This document shows, one piece after another, positions 28,075 to 34,066 of a stretch of DNA of 34,066 bases. Numbering within the stretch: the stretch's first letter is position 1; each line of letters starts with the position of its first letter. This DNA is from Nemertoderma westbladi (taxonomy: Eukaryota > Xenacoelomorpha > Nemertodermatida > Nemertodermatidae): contig JAUCBJ010006311.1 in NCBI GenBank assembly GCA_032718475.1, positions 1 to 34,066 of the forward strand. Direction: 5' to 3'. Both the position numbers and the translations under genes were made by a program. Under the pieces are notes generated by a model that did no database searches, was not told the DNA's origin, and saw only the letters and a list, made by a program, of their open reading frames with translations.

Positions 28075-28746
28075 ATGAATCATTCAGCATCAGATAATTT
28101 TGATATTCTCTCTGAGAATGGACAACCACCCGGCAATAATGATGCAGCAGTAAATATAGTCAGCAAGGTAGCAACCAGGAAGGAAGGTGTATTTGCAATT
28201 GATGATTCGGGAGTACAAGCTATTCTACCCAAGTTACTGCGAGTCAGATATGCAAATCCTGACATGGAGACCCTGTATCAATGCTATTTCAGCCGACGAA
28301 GGGAAGATACAATGTGTGTGTTACTATTGTGCGTTGTTGTTATCAATATCGGCTCCATGGTAATGTACTCAAATGCTGATCAATATGTTATCCACTTCAT
28401 CCCAGCAATTGTTTTTCAAAGCTTTGGTGTTATAGTTAATATCTCGCTGGCTACTCTTACTAAATTTAGAATTGTTCCTGATTGGATTATATCTATAATA
28501 ATCCCACCAATAGCATGGTCATCCATGCTGATACAGATTCTTCTACACATTAACTTTCTATACGGCAGCCCCATAATGGTCAGTGATGGAGTCAGTTTAA
28601 TTGTCTTCCTTATTTATGGCACATTCATTGGCATACCTTATGGAATTGTGTCACTAATTATACTATCTGTATTGGCTGGCCTATGTCAAATTCTGATGGT
28701 GGGTTTGCTGACAACTGCCAATCAGAGGTATTATGTCACAAATCAG
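28075..28746 (+). CDS. Membrane adenylyl cyclase, first coding exon (N-terminus and TM1-TM5)
   Basis: Membrane-bound class III adenylyl cyclases make cAMP from ATP at the plasma membrane under G-protein control. This exon starts at ATG 28075 (G at -3) and encodes 224 residues. A hydrophilic cytoplasmic N-terminus (~75 residues) ends in LYQCYFSRRRED, which typically precedes the first membrane segment. Five hydrophobic segments follow at ~80-100, ~105-130, ~140-167, ~175-195 and ~196-217. The exon ends after QRYYVTNQ at a consensus donor GTGAGT (28747), phase 0. The next exon carries the sixth segment. The catalytic C1a, second membrane and C2 domains are outside the window. Whether an upstream exon supplies an earlier start cannot be judged. 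Confidence 0.82.
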
Positions 28747-29485
28747 GTGAGTGGTGCTACACTATTTACTTGTAATATAATAATTGTATTGTTGTATTAT
28801 ATGTAGTTTATTACTTATTACTATTTAGTACACAATACAGTACAGTACACTATCACTTTCATGTGTACAGTAAAATTGCCAAATTTATTGATCAACTGGA
28901 ATGGTACAAATATTATTGCTGTGTTGCTTTTTTTTATCTGTGAGTCTGGCTGGCTTCAGAGTAAAGTAGTGTTGTTTATAAATTGGCTAATGTGTATACG
29001 TACAGTATGTAGCATGAGTTGTGTATCATATATTTTGTTGAGTTTATTGTTCAACTAGAACATTTATTTGTTATGGTTGCTTACGATAATAATAATAAAT
29101 AAATAACGAAATTGTGGCGATGGAAAATTCTCGCCCTTTGGGCCTTAATAAATCAGATAACTGGACGATAACCAAACGGAACTGGACGAAATGAAAATTT
29201 ATCCCTCTCCGGGGGAAATTGGACGCTAATAATAGCTGATTACTCTCTAAACTAAATAAAACTGTAACCTATGTTCTATTGTGTTTAGTTAATTTTTTTT
29301 TAAAATAATGTGTGCCACTGTGACATGCTACTTCCCCTGAATTGAGAATTTAACATTGAGGCGGGATATTAATTCGCTTCGAGTCCCCCCCACCCCCTGT
29401 CTCCAATAAATAAGTGATAGCTGCCCGACTGATTGGTCCATATATTATTGGAATATGCTGTAGTCAGTCACTACCGGTCAATACC
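28747..29485 (+). other. Intron of adenylyl cyclase, proximal part
   Basis: Begins GTGAGT. AT-rich, no exon seen. A short G/C-rich patch (29110-29225) has repeated AACTGGACGA-type phrases akin to the minisatellite at 32.3 kb. Confidence 0.5.
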
Positions 29486-30354
29486 AATTTCATTTCATTT
29501 AATATGTAATGTATATAATATATATTTAACCTCCACCAAAAATGCACGCAAGGATAGAAATATAGGGAATATTATGTAGGTAGATGTTAGTTAGAAGGAT
29601 ATGCCAGATAGCCAATGCTAGTGTTGGGATCCCCAGAGAGTAGGAGAGATGAATACAGTTAGTAGTTGTATGAGTGATTACAGTAGGTAGAATGGTCAGT
29701 GTGGGTCCCTGATATTAGTTTAGTTAGTGAGAAGAAGAGAATAAATATGCGTTAGTTATTTAAAATCTTATTCAGCTTAAAGATAAAGGATTACCTGTTA
29801 TGTGTACAACGGATAGAGTTCGGTAAGGAATTCAACAGGACAGGTCCCTGGTATTGGATTCCACGTTGGGCTACTAGGAAGCGCCTGTAGGGAACATATA
29901 ATGATGAACATGAGGAAGATCGAGTAGAGTGATGATAACCGAAATATGGACGATAATTGGGGGGAGCGGTTCCTTTTGAAACATCATACATGAAGCTAGC
30001 TAATTTAAACTTGTATATCTGTGTGAGAAGGAGGATGGATAGGCTTTTGTAAATGAGAGTAGCGGGAGTTCTACTGTCAGAAAAAGTGATACCCCTAATT
30101 ATTTTATTTACTGAAATTATAATCGGACGTAAGTAAGAATCATGTGTGTTACCCCAAATTAGTAAGCCATAGTAAATGTATGGGTGAATAAGTGAGTAAT
30201 ATAGCATTCTAAGGACGGATTGCAGGAATATGTGTCTGAGTTTAAAAAATAAGCCGATGGTTCTGGACAGATTTTTGGATACGTGAAGGGTATGAGCTTT
30301 CCAGGATAATTTGTCAATAATTAGGATGCCAAGATATTTTGTGGCAGAAACGCG
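29486..30354 (-). mobile_element. LINE C-terminal relic in the cyclase intron
   Basis: On the - strand an open frame from 30354 to 29791 reads VSATKYLGILIIDKLSWKAH, then LYYSLIHPYIYYGLLIWGNT and IYKFKLASFMYDVSKGTAP. This is the thumb/C-terminal region of a Jockey/CR1-type LINE reverse transcriptase, after the catalytic motifs. A 3' UTR continues to about 29486, where an (AAATG)n-like tail (ATTTCATTTC on the + strand) marks the 3' end. It is truncated at the 5' side. The clade differs from the LINE at 25.5 kb. It lies antisense to the host gene. Confidence 0.78.
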
Positions 30355-31648
30355 TTATATTATTATTCTGCTACATTGCTACCTCTACTGCCCTATTTAT
30401 ATCCTTACGGGACCTTGTTGTTTCCGTTTGTACATCTATTTATAAAATATAATAATATGTTTGCTTGATTATTACACTTTCTATATTTATAATACTGAAT
30501 ATATTGGACATTAATTGGCGCTGCAATATATTAGGGTTTCGCAGCTTCACCCACCCACCTATTGTATCTCAGGCCTTTAGGGCTCGTTCGCATATTATAT
30601 AACGCACAATAGGAGGGTGGGGTAGTATGCTGGTTCCAGTGTTATTTATATAACAAAGGAAACTTTCAGTTTCATGATTAATAAAGTACATATTTATTCA
30701 GTACCTGCGTACGAAAAATTGATAAACGAACTAAATATAAATTCAAAATTCACAAACTCATTAATACAAATATTTAATTGATTGTTTGATAGAACGATGA
30801 ATATAATGATCAATCAAAAATAAATATTATATTACGATTACAATGACGATGTGTCATATGAAACGTATAAATAAAAGGATAAAAATAAATATAAATAATA
30901 TAATATATATATTTTTTTATGATATAATTTCCTACCTTTTTATTACCTTGAAATACATTGGCTTATTTTCCTAAAACTTCCTGTAGCTTGTGCCAATACT
31001 ATAGTCATGGTTATGCTAATTCGTTTGATTTCTGGTATTTGTGCATACTGATTGTTTCATTAGAAACACCACATATCCGTGTATGTAAGCAGGGTTTATA
31101 TAAACATTGTTTTTTCAACAACAAGTGCTTTTTTATATGTATTTGTTATATATAATTTAAAAATAAATAATGTATATAATGTGAATTATAATATTATAGA
31201 AATAAACTTCCAACCGACGCGTGCACAATCCGGCTTTACAATTAATTATTTTAACATATATTGAATTAGTTCTTTAATTACCAAACATGTGGTCATTGGT
31301 GATATTTCAACCTAATTTTGTAAGAGAGATACTTCTGTGTCTTTTTAGGCCTCCGGAGAATAATTATGAACTCTTTGGCGAATTTGGGCCCATTCTCACA
31401 TTATTAGGATGTAATGGACACTCATTCTGGAAATATTAGCTGCATTTGTTCATATACATATACTATAGACAACAACAGTAACTATATATCTTATTTGTAA
31501 TATAATAAATACAATGTAAAATATCACAATTTTTAAATTTTAAATTAAATAAATACTAAAAACATAAATTTAATAATAAATGATAAATAAATACCAATAA
31601 TATAATAAATAATATTTAACACTATTACTATTTATTTATTTTTTACAG
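30355..31648 (+). other. Intron of adenylyl cyclase, distal part
   Basis: Very AT-rich. No coding sequence found; the frames at 30958-31264 are not protein-like. It ends with the pyrimidine-rich acceptor TTTATTTATTTTTTACAG (31631-31648). Confidence 0.6.
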
Positions 31649-31852
31649 TGTGGAGCAAACTTTCTCATTTACATGTGTGCTATCATTATGGGCATTGTAA
31701 GCTTGCTTCTTATGGATCAACGCCAGCGAAAAGCTTTTATCGAGATACGCGCATCTTTACAAGTACAACTGGTTCTTCAGGAACACAGTGCTGAACAAGA
31801 AAGGTTGTTGTTGGCGGTTCTGCCGAAACATGTTGCTGATAGAATCATTGCG
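31649..31852 (+). CDS. Membrane adenylyl cyclase, second exon (TM6 and helical linker)
   Basis: 204 nt, phase 0 at both ends, between the TTTTACAG acceptor and a GTATGT donor (31853), matching the phase-0 donor at 28746. It encodes 68 residues: a membrane segment (FLIYMCAIIMGIVSLLLMD), then QRQRKAFIEIR, a heptad-rich helix, and QERLLLAVLPKHVADRII. This last motif is the conserved lead into the C1 catalytic domain (family pattern QERLLLS-x-LP-x-H-x-A). The helix is known in the family to couple the membrane bundle to the catalytic dimer. The next exon, expected to hold the first metal-binding Asp, was not found before the window ends. Confidence 0.85.
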
Positions 31853-32295
31853 GTATGTGATGTGGTAATATTATGGGTTGGTGAGTCGTGGGGCAATTGG
31901 ATCACTCAAATTGGCTTTAATTTATCATTTTAGGTGTGATATGAATACAAGTGGTATGTGGAGATAGAGAGTGAATTTTAGGTCAAAGTTGCCACAATTA
32001 GATTGTCTTTATGCTAGCTATAGCTTTTTTATGACGTAATTTAATGGCTTCTGCTCGTTAACATTTTATTTTTATTGTAATGAAATACTTAAGTTGGAAA
32101 ATATCGAAATTATTGAGCACATAAATAAGTAATATAAGCATGTTTCATTAATTATATCACAGACCTAGCTATATAAAATTATTGTTTAATGTTGTAACAA
32201 GTTAGGAAGACTAAATAGCAGCTAGGAACGACCTTATTTTTTTATTTTTTTTTTCCTTGGGGCCAATTTATTGTTTGGTGGGTAAGTATAATTGA
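31853..32295 (+). other. Next cyclase intron, no exon seen
   Basis: AT-rich sequence after the GTATGT donor. I found no acceptor followed by catalytic-domain coding sequence. Confidence 0.5.
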
Positions 32296-32466
32296 GGGGA
32301 AATTGTCCTCCGGGGGCAATTATCCAGAGTGCAATAGTTCGGGGGGGCAATTGTCCGGGGGTAAATTGTTCGGGGGGCAATAGTCCTGTGGCAAAAGTCC
32401 GGGGGGCAATAGTCCGGGGGGGGGGGGCAATTCTCCAGAGTGCAATAGTTCGTGGGGGGCAATTGT
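32296..32466. repeat. G-rich minisatellite
   Basis: Degenerate ~15-18-bp units of the type GGGGGGCAATAGTCC, with G-tracts of five to twelve, including a run of 12 near 32416. Many G-tracts close together on the + strand could form G-quadruplexes. The - strand frames through it (PPRTIAP repeats) are by-products of the repeat. Confidence 0.88.
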
Positions 32467-33082
32467 TCAACCACGATTGTAAATACAACAGATTATTTTA
32501 AAACAATTGCATGTCGGCGAATAAACAAGTTTGAAATTTCTAGCTTATTATTTCAAGCCAATTCCCTCTAATTTCGAACACCAAAAAACCGGCGTAAATC
32601 AAAAATGGAGATGTTACAATGTAATGTAATTAAAAAAAACCGTCTCAAAAAAAGTGCAAAAGTTGGGTTAAAAAATGGCAAAAAAATTAAAAAAAAATTA
32701 AAAAAAAATTAAAAAAAATTATAACACCATTATTAATAATACACAACGACTGGATCATATTAAGCGTTATTTGACACTAATTAATCAGAATACAACAATA
32801 TATTTATCATCCGCCCGAATTAATCTTTTTTCATGGTCCCTTAACCCTATTAGTAGGGTGGAAACTTAAATGGTGAAAAAATAAAAATTTTCGAATTTCA
32901 AAATTGTAACAATTTTTTTCGTTGAACGGTCCTATTTTAAAATGTTTTACACCATTTTTACCTCCCCACATCAATTTTACATCAATTGCCCCAGGGGTTT
33001 TTGAAATGACCCATATCACGCAGATACTATAAATTGAAGATAAAAGGCAATTTGTGAGTTAGGTTACTTCCAGTCATCGTAT
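32467..33082. other. Degenerate and A-rich repeats
   Basis: 32520-32625 is an inverted relative of 1085-1200. 32626-32720 is A-rich with a repeated ATTAAAAAAAA unit. 32840-33050 is AT-rich with no gene seen. Confidence 0.5.
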
Positions 33083-33395
33083 GACATCAATTTTAGTCTC
33101 ATTGGAACCGCAATGGTCGATATAGTGGGGGTAGATGAGATTCTTGAAGCCATTAAACCAATATTTTGGAAGCTGGATTAAAGTTTATTTCAAAATTTCA
33201 AAAAATTACGGGAAATTCAATGAAAAAGATCAAAATGTCAGTTTTGACACTTCTCTTTGTCATATAGAGTCAATTTTAATCTCATTCGAACCGCAATGGT
33301 CGATTTAGTGGGGGTAGATGAGATTCTCATAGCCCTCAAACCAATATTCTGGAAGCTGGAGTAAAATTTATTTAAAATTTGCCAGCACCTAAAGA
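33083..33395. repeat. 184-bp tandem duplication
   Basis: Units begin TCAATTTTAGTCTCATTGGA (33086) and TCAATTTTAATCTCATTCGA (33270) and share GAACCGCAATGGTCGAT, GTGGGGGTAGATGAGATTCT, and AAACCAATATT-TGGAAGCTGGA. They are about 88% alike by eye. No coding potential. Confidence 0.85.
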
Positions 33396-33410
33396 ATAAG
33401 AAATTATTTT

Positions 33411-34004
33411 TTAAATAGGTGTATTATTATGCTTCGATATTTCTCTGTCAAGGTAACCAAAATAATTTTCTATCGATTTAGTAGTTGTAGCGTCTTTATC
33501 ATCTAAGATACTTTCTGGCAAGTTTGTGACTAGGAGGTGATCATTTGTACCATCTCCGAAACCATATTGGTCACCACGTTGTAACTTTAGCTTTGCCACA
33601 ATTTCAGAGCACAGCTTATTGATATATATGTTCATCAATTGTTTGTCACATATTGAGGTATAGTTAGCAAGGCTGAAGCAAACATTGTAACCATATGATG
33701 ATGTCTTCTTAACGAGTGGTTTTAGATAATATGGTCTTAGAGAGGGAATTGCACAGGTGTCAAACTGTAGAAAATCTTCATCTGTGGATAACTTGAGATC
33801 ATTGTAGAGGTTAGGGAGTATATACATCAATTGACGAATTGTTACTTTGTGGTCCAACAACATGCTCATATATGGAACTGTGATATGTAAGCCAATAAGA
33901 GCTACACCTGCCCATAAAAACTTACAAAGATCCATAATGCCTGCTACTGATCTTAAGTAACATGCAAGTTGATTATGTACACCACTGTAAGTATCAAGCC
34001 ACAT
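33411..34004 (-). CDS. Unclassified multicopy invertebrate gene, C-terminal part
   Basis: 197 codons open from ATG 34004 to a stop at 33411, with an in-frame TAA seven codons before the ATG. Sequence features: MWLDTYSGVHNQLACYLRSV, then two hydrophobic helices (DLCKFLWAGVALIGLHIT, VPYMSMLLDHKVT), then ILPNLYNDL, PSLRPYYLKPL, KLQRGDQYGFGDG and SIENYFGYLDREISKHNN at the C-terminus. It is strongly protein-like and unbroken. I associate this arrangement from memory with an uncharacterised, repeated protein family in sponges, and the relic at 17988-18704 looks like the N-terminal part of a similar gene. Function unknown; it may be a transposon-borne gene. Earlier exons, if any, lie beyond the window's right edge. 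Confidence 0.6.
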   Translation of the reverse strand: MWLDTYSGVHNQLACYLRSVAGIMDLCKFLWAGVALIGLHITVPYMSMLLDHKVTIRQLMYILPNLYNDLKLSTDEDFLQFDTCAIPSLRPYYLKPLVKKTSSYGYNVCFSLANYTSICDKQLMNIYINKLCSEIVAKLKLQRGDQYGFGDGTNDHLLVTNLPESILDDKDATTTKSIENYFGYLDREISKHNNTPI

Positions 34005-34066
34005 CAGCCAGACATCAGCAAGTTACAGACCACCAGCGCAGCGCTCTTCAAACTCACCAAATCGGT

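Noticed and set aside
32234-32488. PPRTIAP-rich - strand ORFs
   Set aside because: They are by-products of the G-rich minisatellite and are open in several frames.

Overview
This is a stretch of animal (metazoan) nuclear DNA. It is AT-rich, with spliced genes, LINE and SINE retroposons, an LTR retrotransposon and many degenerate tandem repeats. There are no prokaryotic operons. The best host gene is the 5' part of a membrane adenylyl cyclase on the + strand. The compact introns, this cyclase and two uncharacterised gene families at 17.99-18.70 kb and 33.41-34.00 kb make me suspect an early-branching marine animal such as a sponge. That placement is an inference from memory and has low confidence.

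Layout. 1-1.64 kb: non-coding DNA with degenerate repeats. 1.646-14.666 kb: a complete, young BEL/Pao-type LTR retrotransposon on the - strand, 13,021 bp long. Its two 1,209-bp LTRs differ at only four sites that I found, and it is flanked by the 5-bp target duplication TTGAT. Read in its own direction it has a 5' LTR (13458-14666), a long repeat-rich leader, a 904-codon Gag ORF with a repeat-built coiled coil, an in-frame UAG, a 637-codon zinc-knuckle plus aspartic-protease ORF, a non-coding stretch, an accessory zinc-knuckle ORF in the position where env would sit, a polypurine tract and a 3' LTR. Reverse transcriptase, RNase H and integrase are absent. The second ORF jumps from the protease region straight to the short conserved stretch that normally follows RNase H. 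The element therefore looks like a recently mobilised, non-autonomous gag-pro element that depends on a relative. The site next to the 5' LTR has no TGG-type tRNA primer site. Instead it is perfectly complementary over 11 nt to a stretch inside the LTR, which suggests Tf1-like self-priming.

14.7-24.6 kb: mostly non-coding, with a perfect 25-bp hairpin, a long fold-back repeat bounded by poly-G and poly-C, a tRNA-Gly-like SINE, a Pro-Asp-coding tandem repeat, and scattered short islands on both strands that read as exons or as relics of decayed genes. 24.6-27.5 kb: two 5'-truncated copies of the same LINE, the larger with 15-bp target duplications. 28.07-31.85 kb: two exons of adenylyl cyclase (six membrane segments and the start of the helical linker to the first catalytic domain), with a relic of another LINE inverted in the intron. 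32-34 kb: a G-rich minisatellite, A-rich and degenerate repeats, a 184-bp tandem duplication, and a 197-codon - strand ORF of an unclassified family.

Functionally there are two layers. One is a host signalling gene (cAMP production at the plasma membrane). The other is a dense load of retroelements of different ages, of which the LTR element is clearly the most recent.
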